Source: Methylosinus sp. Ce-a6 (GTDB lineage: Bacteria > Pseudomonadota > Alphaproteobacteria > Rhizobiales > Beijerinckiaceae). Taken from it: a stretch of DNA of 64,000 nucleotides. Under the pieces are notes generated by a model. That model was not told where the DNA came from. It saw only the letters and a program-made list of their open reading frames with translations, and did not search any database. Positions within the stretch are counted from its first letter, which is position 1; each line of letters begins with the position of its first letter. Where the stretch lies: assembly GCF_009811655.1 (NCBI RefSeq), contig NZ_BGJX01000003.1, positions 62,001 to 126,000 on the forward strand, written 5' to 3'. The position numbers and the translations under genes are program-made. This document shows positions 36,993 through 46,245 of the stretch, in pieces.

Positions 36993-37029
36993 GGATTCCC
37001 GGTCAGGCCTTCGGTCTGCCGGGAATGAC
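36993..37029. repeat. Dispersed 37-bp palindromic repeat, copy 2
   Basis: Reverse complement of the element at 26661-26697 with a single mismatch (GCAGACC for GCAGGCC). It lies in the 265-bp gap before the FkbM gene, which otherwise shows no gene. Confidence 0.85.
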
Positions 37030-37157
37030 GACGCCCTTTCGGCTCAGGCGGCGCCGCCCACGAGCGACGCGCCTGGAGCCATAGTCCGCCGCGTCCCGGC
37101 CGCGAATGCCGCGCCGCGACACGCTTCTCATTCCCTTGTGCGCAGGGAGGTTCGATC

Positions 37158-37859
37158 TTGACGCTTTTTGTCCAACGTGTCTGCGATCACAGTTTCATCG
37201 CGGACGGTCTCACGCAAGATCATGTCGTCGTGGATCTGGGCATGAACCAGGGCGCGTTCGCGAGCTGGATCGTCGCCAACACCCCGGCGCGCGTGTTCGG
37301 CGTCGAGCCGGCGCCCGGCCTCTTCGAGGCGCTGCCGCGGCACGACCGCATCAAATCGCTGCAATTGGCGGTCGGCGGAGGCCCGGGAAGCCTCGAATTG
37401 CAGCTCTACGCCAGCCATTGCGCATCCTTCGTCGCCGGGCTGGTGCCGGCCGCCGCCGAGCGCTCCGTGGTGGTGGAGGTCATCGATTTCGATGGGCTGA
37501 TGCGCGCTTTCGCGCTCGACAGGATCAATCTGTTGAAGGTCGACATAGAAGGCGCCGAGCTCGACATGTTCGCGACGCTGCCCGTCGCCTATCTGAAGAA
37601 TATCGATCAGATGACGATCGAGTTTCACGACTTCCTGCAGCCCGAGCAGCGAGCCGAGGTCGAGAAAATCATCGTCAGGCTCAGGAAAAACGGGTTTTTC
37701 GTCATGAATTTCGGCAACCGCGTCTACACCGACGTGCTGGCGCTCAACCGCGCGACATGGCGGCTCGGCTGGCTCGACGTCGCGCAGCTCTATTTCGTGA
37801 AATATTGGCGCGGCGCCAAGCGGCTGTTGTCGCGAATATTTTCGCGGTTCGGGAGGTAA
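37158..37859 (+). CDS. FkbM-family methyltransferase
   Basis: A 233-residue SAM-dependent methyltransferase. VVDLGMNQGAFASWIV is the SAM-binding motif I, NLLKVDIEGAELDMFATLP is the FkbM signature, and TIEFHDFLQP follows. TTG 37158 is the likely start: GCAGGGAGG lies 7 nt upstream and no ATG precedes the fold. Placed among glycosyltransferases, it probably O-methylates a sugar residue of the polymer. Confidence 0.88.
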   Translation: MTLFVQRVCDHSFIADGLTQDHVVVDLGMNQGAFASWIVANTPARVFGVEPAPGLFEALPRHDRIKSLQLAVGGGPGSLELQLYASHCASFVAGLVPAAAERSVVVEVIDFDGLMRAFALDRINLLKVDIEGAELDMFATLPVAYLKNIDQMTIEFHDFLQPEQRAEVEKIIVRLRKNGFFVMNFGNRVYTDVLALNRATWRLGWLDVAQLYFVKYWRGAKRLLSRIFSRFGR

Positions 37860-37875
37860 GTTCGAAAGGCCGTTC

Positions 37876-38820
37876 ATGATAAGCGTTCTCATTCCCACCT
37901 ACCGAAGACCCGAACAGCTGAGGGAGGCCCTCCAATCTGTCGAGATGCAGGAGCGAGCCCTCATTTCCGAAATTCTAATCGGCGACAACAGCGACGACGC
38001 CAATGCCGGATTGAACCATAAAATCATCGCGGACAGCCCGCTGCACGGGCTTATCGAACTGCGACGCAATGTTCCGCCTTTGGGGAGTTATCCGAACCAG
38101 TGTGCGCTCGGGTCGAGAGCTAAAGGAGAATTTGTCGCTCTTCTGCACGATGACGATGCTTATTGCGAGGGGGCTCTGGCTCGCCTATACGGCTGCGCCA
38201 TCTCGGATACCGACAGTCGTGTCGCCGTTTGGTTCGGGCGCAACCTAATTATGGATGAACACGGGGTCGTGGACATAGAGCGCAGCCATCGGGACATGGC
38301 ATATTATGGAAAAGGAGGCGCATCGGAGGTGAGGCCGATGTGGGAGTGGAACTTGACGCAGGCGCTTCCTCCCAATGGCTGGCTCATGCGCGCAGACGTT
38401 TATCGGTCATTCATGCGTGGCCCAAGAGACGGAAACGTGGGCGATTGGGGGCTATGGGTGCGTCTCGCCAATGCTGGCTATTGGGGGCGGTTCATCGCCG
38501 AGGATATCTTTGCCTATAGGAGTCAGCCTGTATCCTTGACAAGCACGGGACGCGGCATTGATTGTCATTTGGCGTATGAAGCAGCTCGGGAGCTTCGGGT
38601 TCCGCGTGAAGCCGCCAGCAAGAAATTGGCGCTTGTGCGAAAGTTCGCGAAAGTGGCGGTGACCCGCTATCTCCGCGACGGCGAACGAGGACGGGCGGTT
38701 GCGGCATATTTCTCCGACGGTTGGTCCCTGAGCGACAGAGCGTCGCTGCGTGGTCTGCTGACGCTCGCAATGCTCTTGACGCCATCGATCTGCTGGAGAT
38801 GGGCGTTGCGCTCAAAATGA
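37876..38820 (+). CDS. GT2-family glycosyltransferase
   Basis: A 314-residue GT-A enzyme. VLIPTYRRPEQLREALQSV is the family start, and the metal-binding DXD site is in FVALLHDDDAYCEG; the acceptor side carries GNVGDWGLWVRLANAGYWG. No strong membrane helix is visible, so it likely works at the inner face of the inner membrane. The gene starts 16 nt after the methyltransferase. Confidence 0.87.
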   Translation: MISVLIPTYRRPEQLREALQSVEMQERALISEILIGDNSDDANAGLNHKIIADSPLHGLIELRRNVPPLGSYPNQCALGSRAKGEFVALLHDDDAYCEGALARLYGCAISDTDSRVAVWFGRNLIMDEHGVVDIERSHRDMAYYGKGGASEVRPMWEWNLTQALPPNGWLMRADVYRSFMRGPRDGNVGDWGLWVRLANAGYWGRFIAEDIFAYRSQPVSLTSTGRGIDCHLAYEAARELRVPREAASKKLALVRKFAKVAVTRYLRDGERGRAVAAYFSDGWSLSDRASLRGLLTLAMLLTPSICWRWALRSK

Positions 38821-38868
38821 TACGGACTGCGTTGGTTTTCCGCCGTCGGCGGGCGACCGTCTGAGCAA

Positions 38869-40176
38869 ATGCGAGCGCCCATGTTTGCAACTGTTCGTCG
38901 CGCACTCGTCTTTCTCGTCGGTAAGGGCCTCGCCCAGGGTTTGGCCGCCGTCACCGGTTTGCTGCTCGCAAGATGGCTCAGCGTTCCCGATTTCGCGTTG
39001 TACGCGATTATCAGCGCTATAATTGGCGCAATGAATGTCCTGACAAAAAGTGGCGTCTACATCGGCTATGCAGCGATTCTCGGCCGTCACTGGCCGGACC
39101 TCGACCGTGCCGCTCAAGCACTCGCCGCCGCGCTGAAGGTTCGGCGTAGCATCTCCGCGGTCATGCTTCCGCCAATAATGGCCAGCGCCGCCTTCCTTCT
39201 CTGGTCGAATGGCGCGTCGACGAGCCTGACCGTTGCGATGCTCGTGCTTCTGCTGGTCCTGTGGCTCGCGGATATGCGGGCCTCAATGGTAGAAGAGATT
39301 CTAATTTACGACCACCAGACCAACTCTCTGCAAATGCTAGAGGTCGTCCTTTCTGTCGCGCGGCTAGCCGCCATCTGTCTGTTGCAGCTGGCAAGCGCGA
39401 CCAGCGTGCTCGCCGCCGTTGCCGTGAACGCGGTGTGTCAGATCGCTCGGGCAATTCCGATCAGCCGTTGGGTCAACCAAAAATTGCCGAACGCGCCGCA
39501 TTCTGTGCTGCCGGCCGATGTGCGCGAGATCCAACTCGGCGTACGACGGCAGATGCCCGTCGAGATTTTTTACGTATTCCAATCCCAGATCGTTCTCTTG
39601 ATCTTGACGCTGGTGGCCGGGGTGAGCGAAGTCGCGAATTATGGGGCGCTTTCGCGGATCGGGCAGATTCTGTTGCCGTTTCAAGCGCTTGTGGGCGCGT
39701 TCGCAATACCTGCCTTCGCCAAGGCGCAGCGTCGTCTTGGCGAGCGGCTCATAGCGCTGACGGCTGTTTGCTCCGTTCCAGGCGTCCTCTTGATCGCGAT
39801 GGCCAGTGTCTGGCCCAGCGCGTTGCTTTGGCTCGTGGGGCCGAACTATAGCCAGCTGACTGGCGAGGTTCTTTTTATGTCGTGCGCGGCTGTCTTAAGC
39901 CTTTTCAGCGGCACCTTGCGTGCGCTTGTTTCCGCGCGGGGGTGGAACAGCCTCGCATGGATCACCATTCCGCTCAGCCTCACCTGGGCGTGCGCCGCCG
40001 CAATCTCGCTCGATCTTCACACGCTCGTCGGGGCGATCATCTTTCAGGCCGGGTTCGCTGTGGGGCCGATCATCACATCTTTGTTGGATTTCTGCCGGTC
40101 CACCGGGCAGGGCATAGAACCTTTGTTCTCGACGCGGAATGCTGAGCCGTCATCAGGGGGTGGCGAAGATCGTTGA
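38869..40176 (+). CDS. Wzx-like polysaccharide flippase
   Basis: A 435-residue protein with about 12 hydrophobic helices, beginning VRRALVFLVGKGLAQGLAAV and continuing LLLARWLSVPDFALYAIISA, the RhaB/Wzx-type pattern of MATE-like oligosaccharide flippases. It would move the lipid-linked repeat unit to the periplasmic face. Together with the Wzy-type proteins it marks the locus as Wzx/Wzy-dependent. Codon use is less GC-biased than the housekeeping genes. Confidence 0.82.
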   Translation: MRAPMFATVRRALVFLVGKGLAQGLAAVTGLLLARWLSVPDFALYAIISAIIGAMNVLTKSGVYIGYAAILGRHWPDLDRAAQALAAALKVRRSISAVMLPPIMASAAFLLWSNGASTSLTVAMLVLLLVLWLADMRASMVEEILIYDHQTNSLQMLEVVLSVARLAAICLLQLASATSVLAAVAVNAVCQIARAIPISRWVNQKLPNAPHSVLPADVREIQLGVRRQMPVEIFYVFQSQIVLLILTLVAGVSEVANYGALSRIGQILLPFQALVGAFAIPAFAKAQRRLGERLIALTAVCSVPGVLLIAMASVWPSALLWLVGPNYSQLTGEVLFMSCAAVLSLFSGTLRALVSARGWNSLAWITIPLSLTWACAAAISLDLHTLVGAIIFQAGFAVGPIITSLLDFCRSTGQGIEPLFSTRNAEPSSGGGEDR

Positions 40177-40369
40177 TCTGCGCGCTCGTTCCGTCGACGC
40201 CAATTCTGAGCATTGTCCGACGAAACCGCATCGCAACCGTTGCCCGCGAGGTAGGCGATACACGGCTTTGGGTCAGGATACGCCTCGTTTCCTCGACTGT
40301 CGGCTTCAGAGCGTCGTGTCCGCGGCCATTGCGAGCCGTCCTGCGTTGCGTTGAACTCGAAAGGTTCGA

Positions 40370-41404
40370 ATGATGAATGCGCAAGGCGCTATCTCACTTT
40401 CTGTCAGCGTCATCATCCCCACCTTCAAGCGGATGGACTTGCTGCCGCGCTGTCTCGAGGGCGTCGAAACATTGCAGCCGCGTCCGATCGAGGTCGTCAT
40501 CAGCTATCGCCCAGATGACGATCCGGACACCGCCCGCTGGCTGCATGACAATGCGAAAGATCATTCGCTGTGGAGGCTGGTCAGCGTCGAACGAGCTGGC
40601 GTGGTTTGCGCGCTCAACGCCGCGATCGACGTGGCGCGGGGCGACATATTGGCGATTTTCGACGATGACGCCGTGCCGCGCCCTGACTGGCTGGAAAAAA
40701 TCCTGGGGCATTTTCGCGACGACGACGTGGGCGCCGCCGGAGGGCGCGATATTGTCTTCGACGGCGATGGCGCGCCGGTCTTGCATCCGACCGTGACCAG
40801 AGCGGGTTATCGCGACTTTTGGGGAATGATCCGGGGCGGCCATCATCTGGTCGTCGGTCCGCCGCGCGCGGTCGAGGTCGTCAAGGGCTCCAATTGGGCG
40901 CTGCGCCGCAGCGCTTTGGGAACGCTGCGGCTCGACGAGCGCCTTCTGGGGTCGGGCGCTCAGGTCGCCAATGAATCGTGGCTCTGCATCAATCTCCGGA
41001 AGGCCGGATGGCGGATTATCTTGGACCCGAACGCCATCGTCGACCATTATCCGGGCGTAAAGCCAGATTACGCCTACGGGACATGGTCGAAAATCAAGTG
41101 CTTCCATTGGACCGCGAACCACGTGGCCACACAGCGCGCCTTCACGGATTCGCTCACCAGGCTGCGCTTTTTCCTGTTTTGCGTGGCTGTCGGGTTCAGG
41201 CACTGTCCCGGCCTCTATTTCATCCTGCACAGTCTCGCCAAACGACCAAAAAGCCTGCCGGGCCAGTTGATCGGCGGCTGGAGCGGCTATTTCGCCGGAC
41301 TGCGCATGGCCCGCGAATTCGAGCGCGCTCCGCCGGGGACGCCTTCGACGCCACCGAAATTTCGAGCGCCCGCGCGTGCGGAAAGCCCAATTGTCTCTCT
41401 CTGA
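40370..41404 (+). CDS. GT2-family glycosyltransferase
   Basis: A 344-residue GT-A enzyme: VSVIIPTFKRMDLLPRCLEG, the metal site in DILAIFDDDAVPRPDWLEK, and GSNWALRRSALGTLRLDERL for acceptor binding. A C-terminal hydrophobic stretch (RFFLFCVAVGFRHCPGLYFI) could tether it to the membrane. The gene follows the flippase after a 193-bp gap with no recognised gene, and its end overlaps the next gene by 29 nt. Confidence 0.88.
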   Translation: MMNAQGAISLSVSVIIPTFKRMDLLPRCLEGVETLQPRPIEVVISYRPDDDPDTARWLHDNAKDHSLWRLVSVERAGVVCALNAAIDVARGDILAIFDDDAVPRPDWLEKILGHFRDDDVGAAGGRDIVFDGDGAPVLHPTVTRAGYRDFWGMIRGGHHLVVGPPRAVEVVKGSNWALRRSALGTLRLDERLLGSGAQVANESWLCINLRKAGWRIILDPNAIVDHYPGVKPDYAYGTWSKIKCFHWTANHVATQRAFTDSLTRLRFFLFCVAVGFRHCPGLYFILHSLAKRPKSLPGQLIGGWSGYFAGLRMAREFERAPPGTPSTPPKFRAPARAESPIVSL

Positions 41405-42797
41405 CGCTCCCGCGCTGCGCGGCCCCGACAGCTGCGCGAGGCTCGGCTCGACGCGTTCCGCCATTGCGGGCGCTTGGAGTCACGGGAAAAAAGTTGCCCG
41501 AGCAATCCGTCGTTCGAGACGAATTGGCCAGCTTTTCATCTTGTTCTATTTGCTGATTCCTCTGGAGGGGGTATTCCGCAAATGGCTGCTCAACGACATT
41601 GAGAGAATTCTCGGCTTTATCCGCGATCCAGCGCTTCTCGCGCTCTATGGCGTTTTTCTTTTTCGGTCCCGTGCGGGCGAGCGATCCTGGTTGGGCGCCT
41701 ATTTTGTGATCGCGATGAGTTTCGTCGTCCTGTCCGCATTGCAGACCATCTATTATGGCCTGCCGCTGATCGCGCCTGCGCTCGGCCTTCGCGCTTATGT
41801 CCTTTATGCGCCTTTGGCTTTCATATTGGGCGGGTGCCTGCAGGAGGCCCACATTCGCCGCTTCATCGTCGTCTCGCTCTATATCTCAATTCCGATTGCG
41901 CTGCTCGTCTACGTCCAGTTCCTGTCGCCGCCGGACGCGGCAATCAACAAGGGCACTAGCGACGAAGTCGAACATGTGTTTGTCGTCGTCGCCGGAATCG
42001 TGCGGCCCTATGGGCCCTTCACTTTCGTTCAGGCGCAAAACACGTTCGCAGCGATGATGGTCGCCGTCGTCATTATCGCCTGGGATCAACGCAAGCGCTT
42101 CTCCATATCGCCGATGTTGTTGGCCCCGGCCGGCTTCGCAATCATGACGATGGGCGCGTTGAGCGGCGGCCGAACCTTCTTTGGCTCGGCGGCTCTCGTC
42201 GGCTGCGCCTACATCCTCGCCGGGCTGACGTCCAAACGCGTGCGCACCGGAATTGTCCGGCTCGCATCGGTCATTGCGCTGGCCGCAGGATTTCTCCTCG
42301 TGTTCGTAATCGTGTTTCCCGATTCTTTCGAGGCGATGTCGGAGCGGCAAGCCACCGCCGAGGCGGCGGAAGGCTCGACGCTGGGACGGGCCTTGGGAGC
42401 CTTCGCCGAGGGCGTCGAAACGATGGCCTCGGCGCCGTTGTTCGGCTATGGAATCGGCGCTGGAAACAATGGCGTTCTGCAATTTCTCGGCAAGAGCGGC
42501 TTCGAGTTCGGCGAGACAGAAGGCGGCCATATCATCAACGAGATGGGGCCGATATTCGGCGCTCTGACGCTTCTCGCGCGTGTGGCGATGACGGCGTGGA
42601 TCGGATGGCGCTGCATCCTCGTCAATCGCCTCACTGGCGACGGAAGCGCGCTCATCATGTTCGGGTTTTCCGGCTACCTTTTGGCATATGCGCAAATAAC
42701 CCTGCAGAATCAGCTGCTGAGCTTTTGTTGGTTGGGAATGGGCGTCACGCTGGCGCTCTGTCGCTCGGCGATGCGGCATAAGGCGGGCCTCCGATGA
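41376..42797 (+). CDS. O-antigen polymerase/ligase-like membrane protein
   Basis: A 473-residue protein with about 10-12 hydrophobic helices, a large periplasmic loop with SERQATAEAAEGSTLGRALG, and the APLFGYGIGAGNNGVLQFLG region typical of Wzy_C proteins. It is a candidate polymerase of the repeat unit. The frame opens at GTG 41376 inside the preceding gene; a start near codon 50 would remove only the basic N-terminus. Its stop overlaps the next ATG (ATGA). Confidence 0.8.
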   Translation: MRKAQLSLSDAPALRGPDSCARLGSTRSAIAGAWSHGKKVARAIRRSRRIGQLFILFYLLIPLEGVFRKWLLNDIERILGFIRDPALLALYGVFLFRSRAGERSWLGAYFVIAMSFVVLSALQTIYYGLPLIAPALGLRAYVLYAPLAFILGGCLQEAHIRRFIVVSLYISIPIALLVYVQFLSPPDAAINKGTSDEVEHVFVVVAGIVRPYGPFTFVQAQNTFAAMMVAVVIIAWDQRKRFSISPMLLAPAGFAIMTMGALSGGRTFFGSAALVGCAYILAGLTSKRVRTGIVRLASVIALAAGFLLVFVIVFPDSFEAMSERQATAEAAEGSTLGRALGAFAEGVETMASAPLFGYGIGAGNNGVLQFLGKSGFEFGETEGGHIINEMGPIFGALTLLARVAMTAWIGWRCILVNRLTGDGSALIMFGFSGYLLAYAQITLQNQLLSFCWLGMGVTLALCRSAMRHKAGLR

Positions 42798-43999
42798 AGA
42801 TCGTCCTCTCCACCTGCGGCCGCTTTCACATGTTCGCGCTGGCGCGTGAGTTGGAGCGCCGTCGTTTCTTGGAAAAGATCTACAGCGGCTTCACATGGGG
42901 CGCTCTGGCGCGCGAGCGTCTGCCGCGCGAGCGGGTGGGCGTCTTTCCGCTGGTGCGCCCTTTCATCATGGCGTCCGGCCGGCTGGGCGTGTCGCTCCCA
43001 CGACCTCTGAGCGAAGCGCTCCATCTCGTGTCGCTGACGACGCTCGACGCCTATGTCAGAGCGGTCGCGCCCGAATGCGATATTTTCGTGGGGCACGAAG
43101 GCGCCGGCCTCTGGTCGGGCGCAGCCGCGCAGCGCCGAGGGGCTCTCTATGTCTGCGATCGCGGTTGCAGCCATATGGGGTGGAAGGAGCGGCTGCTCGA
43201 AGAGGAATATGACCGAATTGGTCTAAAATATCCCGGGAGGCCTTGGTCATATCAAAGGGAGTTGGACGAATACGAGCGAGCGGATTTGATCGTCACGCCG
43301 TCCGATTTCGCCAAATCCTCATTCGTGGCTTCTGGTTTTTCCGCCGAAAAGCTCGCCGTCGTGCCCTATGGCGTGGATCTGACCACTTTTTCGCCGGTCG
43401 AAGAAAAGCGAAAGAAAACTTTCGAAGCGCTGTTCGTCGGCGCCCTGTCGGTGCGCAAGGGCGCACATGATCTTCTCGCCGCGTTCGAGAGTCTCGATGT
43501 CGCCGACAAGCGTCTGACGATCGCCGGCAGCATCAGCTCGGAAATCGCCGCGGCGCTCGGGCAACGATTACAGACGGCGAACATTCGCCTTCTCGGAACC
43601 GTGAGCCAGACAGCGTTGAAAGAGATCATGGGGCGAAGCGACGCGTTGGTGCTGCCGAGCGTCGAGGAGGGGCTGGCGCTGGTGCAGGCAGAAGCCATGG
43701 CCTGTGGATGTCCTGTCGTCGCCACGACGAATACCGGCGCGAGCAACATATTCACCGATGGCGAGGAAGGCTTCATCGTGCCGATCCGCTCTCCGCAGGC
43801 GATCGCGGAGAAGCTACAGTTGTTGGCCGAAAACCGCGATCTTCAGCATGCGATGTCGCAGGCGGCGGTCGAGAAAATGCGGTCGCTGGGCGGATGGGCG
43901 AGCTATGGCGCGGCGATGGTCGCCGCCTATGAAGATCTCACGGCGAGACGCCGCTCCTCGAGATCGACGCCCTCGGCGAGAGCGAGCGCCTTCGAGTGA
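42794..43999 (+). CDS. GT4-family glycosyltransferase
   Basis: A 401-residue GT-B enzyme starting MKIVLSTCGRFHMFALAREL. The donor domain shows ALFVGALSVRKGAHDLLAAFE and the EX7E region LPSVEEGLALVQAEAMACGCP, with NTGASNIFTDGEEGFIVP. ATG overlaps the previous stop by 4 nt, so it is coupled to the polymerase-like gene. Confidence 0.88.
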   Translation: MKIVLSTCGRFHMFALARELERRRFLEKIYSGFTWGALARERLPRERVGVFPLVRPFIMASGRLGVSLPRPLSEALHLVSLTTLDAYVRAVAPECDIFVGHEGAGLWSGAAAQRRGALYVCDRGCSHMGWKERLLEEEYDRIGLKYPGRPWSYQRELDEYERADLIVTPSDFAKSSFVASGFSAEKLAVVPYGVDLTTFSPVEEKRKKTFEALFVGALSVRKGAHDLLAAFESLDVADKRLTIAGSISSEIAAALGQRLQTANIRLLGTVSQTALKEIMGRSDALVLPSVEEGLALVQAEAMACGCPVVATTNTGASNIFTDGEEGFIVPIRSPQAIAEKLQLLAENRDLQHAMSQAAVEKMRSLGGWASYGAAMVAAYEDLTARRRSSRSTPSARASAFE

Positions 44000-44129
44000 C
44001 AAACGCTCCGGCCGATGCAGGAGCCGTCACATAGGCGAGCGTCGAACTCTTGCGGGACGATCCGAAGGCGCGTTCAAACCCGCGCCATATCGCTGCCGTT
44101 CAATCCATTATCTAAAGAAGCGCCAATCA

Positions 44130-45263
44130 ATGGACAGCGTTATTTTCTGTGCTTTGGAAACCTACTCGCTTGTCGGTGGAATCCAAAAGTTCAACCGGCG
44201 TGTCATTCGCTTTCTTGGAGCTTTTTCATGCGAAAGCGCCACGAAAGCACATGTCATTTTAATGCGGGACGATCCACAGGATTGCCCTCGAATAGCAGGC
44301 GTGCGCTTCACTTTCGCCGGAGCCGGGCGGCTACGTTTCACATGGGAGCTGATATGCTCACTTCGTGATGCTCGCGTCTTGATATTAGACCACATAAATT
44401 TGCTCCCTCTGGCTATAATTTCACGAATAATTCGTCCAAAAACGCCAATTCTGCTGTTCGTCTACGGCGACGAGGTCTGGAATTCTCCGTGCCATCGCAA
44501 AACGCGATTCTATGAGCCGTGGCTATTGATGTGTGTCGATATGGTGGCGTCGATAAGCGACCATACGACGCGAAAAATGGCGACAGAGTTTCGCGTTCCC
44601 AGATCTAAATTCCGTTTGTTTCCTTGCGCCGTCGATCCGGTTTGCGCGGACGAAGCAAAGGCGCCGGGGCCTCCCACGGTTTTGACGGTTACCCGGATCG
44701 GACCGGGCGATCGCGAAAAAAATGTCGATAAAGCCTTGCGCGCTTTTGCGCTCCTGTCATCGCAGATGCCGCAAGCGATCTATGAGATCGTCGGCGACGG
44801 CGTATTGCGCGGCGAGCTCGAAGCTCTCGCGCGAGAACTCGGCATTGCTGAACGCGTCCGCTTTCTCGGCCGCGTGGACGACGCCGGATTACGCGACGCC
44901 TATCGACGGGCCAGCGTCTTCATCCTGCCATCCTCGAAGGAAGGATTCGGCATCGTCTATTTGGAGGCTTGGCAGTGGGCGCTGCCGGTTATTTGCAGCA
45001 CGGAAGGCGCCTCTTGCGAGATTGTCTCGGACGGGGTGGACGGGTTCGTCGTCGATCCCGACAACATCGACTCGCTCGCGGAACATATGCATTTTCTTTT
45101 GGCCAATCCGGAAGTCGCGCGGACTTTCGGCGAGCGCGGACGCCGCAAGGTTGAGGAAAACTACCTCGATGGCGTCTTCGGCGAGCGTTTGAAATCTCTG
45201 CTGAATGAATTGCAAGAAACAGACGCCGGAGCTGTCGACAATGACGCCGCTAGACGCCTCTAA
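44130..45263 (+). CDS. GT4-family glycosyltransferase
   Basis: A 377-residue GT-B enzyme: VGGIQKFNRRVIRFL at the N-terminus (acceptor loop), TVLTVTRIGPGDREKNVDKALRA opening the donor domain and the EX7E region SSKEGFGIVYLEAW. The first 500 bases are noticeably richer in A/T than the flanks (for example 44380-44460), suggesting recent acquisition. ATG 44130 is chosen over the long upstream frame, which is a shadow of the previous gene. Confidence 0.87.
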   Translation: MDSVIFCALETYSLVGGIQKFNRRVIRFLGAFSCESATKAHVILMRDDPQDCPRIAGVRFTFAGAGRLRFTWELICSLRDARVLILDHINLLPLAIISRIIRPKTPILLFVYGDEVWNSPCHRKTRFYEPWLLMCVDMVASISDHTTRKMATEFRVPRSKFRLFPCAVDPVCADEAKAPGPPTVLTVTRIGPGDREKNVDKALRAFALLSSQMPQAIYEIVGDGVLRGELEALARELGIAERVRFLGRVDDAGLRDAYRRASVFILPSSKEGFGIVYLEAWQWALPVICSTEGASCEIVSDGVDGFVVDPDNIDSLAEHMHFLLANPEVARTFGERGRRKVEENYLDGVFGERLKSLLNELQETDAGAVDNDAARRL

Positions 45264-45804
45264 ATTCAAGCCGCTCGAAGGAGGGCCGAGTTTCAGTTTT
45301 TCTAATCGCCTATATCGCGCAGTCTGGAATGTCGCCTGGATGATGCTGGCCGCTTGGACGCCGCCCTTTCTGAATGGGTGGCGATGCCTCTTGTTGCGGC
45401 TTTTCGGCGCGAAGCTCGCGCGGAACTCTTTTGTTCGCGGAAGCGCCAAGATTTGGTATCCGCCGCATTTGTCCATGGGCGAGAACGCATTGCTGGGTCC
45501 GAAGACAATTTGTTACAATATGGATGTTATCCATGTCGGGAAAGGTGCAGTCATATCCCAAGGCGCCCACCTGTGCGCCGGCACGCATGACATCGACGAC
45601 CCGAATTTTCAGCTGATTACGAAGCCGATCGTGATTGGGCCACACGCATGGGTCGCGGCGGAGGCCTTTGTTGGACCTGGTGTGACAATCGGCGAGGGCG
45701 CAGTGCTGGGCGCGCGCGCCGTTGCGTTTCGAGATTTGGAGCCGTGGAGGGTGTACACGGGCAATCCGGCGATGAGAAAGAAAGACAGGAAGAAAAAAAT
45801 GTAG
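45241..45804 (+). CDS. WcaF-like hexapeptide acyltransferase
   Basis: A 187-residue left-handed beta-helix enzyme. It starts MTPLDASKFKPLEGGPSF, like colanic-acid acetyltransferase WcaF, then shows hexapeptide repeats IHVGKGAVISQGAHLCAGTH, the catalytic His region HDIDDPNFQLITKPIVIG and VGPGVTIGEGAVLGARAV. It probably O-acetylates the polymer repeat unit. The start overlaps the end of the previous gene by 23 nt; an ATG at 45205 is possible but atypical. Confidence 0.87.
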   Translation: MTPLDASKFKPLEGGPSFSFSNRLYRAVWNVAWMMLAAWTPPFLNGWRCLLLRLFGAKLARNSFVRGSAKIWYPPHLSMGENALLGPKTICYNMDVIHVGKGAVISQGAHLCAGTHDIDDPNFQLITKPIVIGPHAWVAAEAFVGPGVTIGEGAVLGARAVAFRDLEPWRVYTGNPAMRKKDRKKKM

Positions 45805-46245
45805 CGTCTTAAAAAAGAGTATTTGCAAGCGTCTACATTTTGAATTCGGGGATTGTGCCTGTTGTCTTTGAAGCTATACCTGTTTCAGGTCCAATCTGAA
45901 CAGAAACAGCTCTCGTGATTGTCGTCCAAAGCGAATTCTGATCGCTCGAACGATCCCGTTCGAGCAGAAAGCACTCTAAAATATCCCATTTCGGCTATCT
46001 CGACAGTTGAGAGAGCTCGATCTATCAGTCCCGGACACGACTCGCGTCGCGAGCTTTTTTTGATTCTGCGGGACGGTTTGATTTGTCGAGGCGCTCGCCG
46101 ATGTGGACTGAATGAGTGCGTTGCGCTCGCCGCGAGGCGCGTCGACGCTCGTCATCCCAAGGCGACCCGTGCGATCGACCCGAGAGACTTTTGTTCGCCT
46201 TTGTGGGCCAACTCGTTTGAAATAGATCGCCGCCCCGACAATGCC
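45805..46245. repeat. 441-bp gap with a copy of the sdh-type palindrome
   Basis: No gene seen. At 45933-45985 the reverse strand reads GGGATCGTTCGAGCGATCAG then AATTCGCTTT, matching 17951-17978 (GGATCGTTCGAGCGATAAGAATTCGCTC). It lies between the convergent acyltransferase and second ligase-like gene. Confidence 0.65.
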
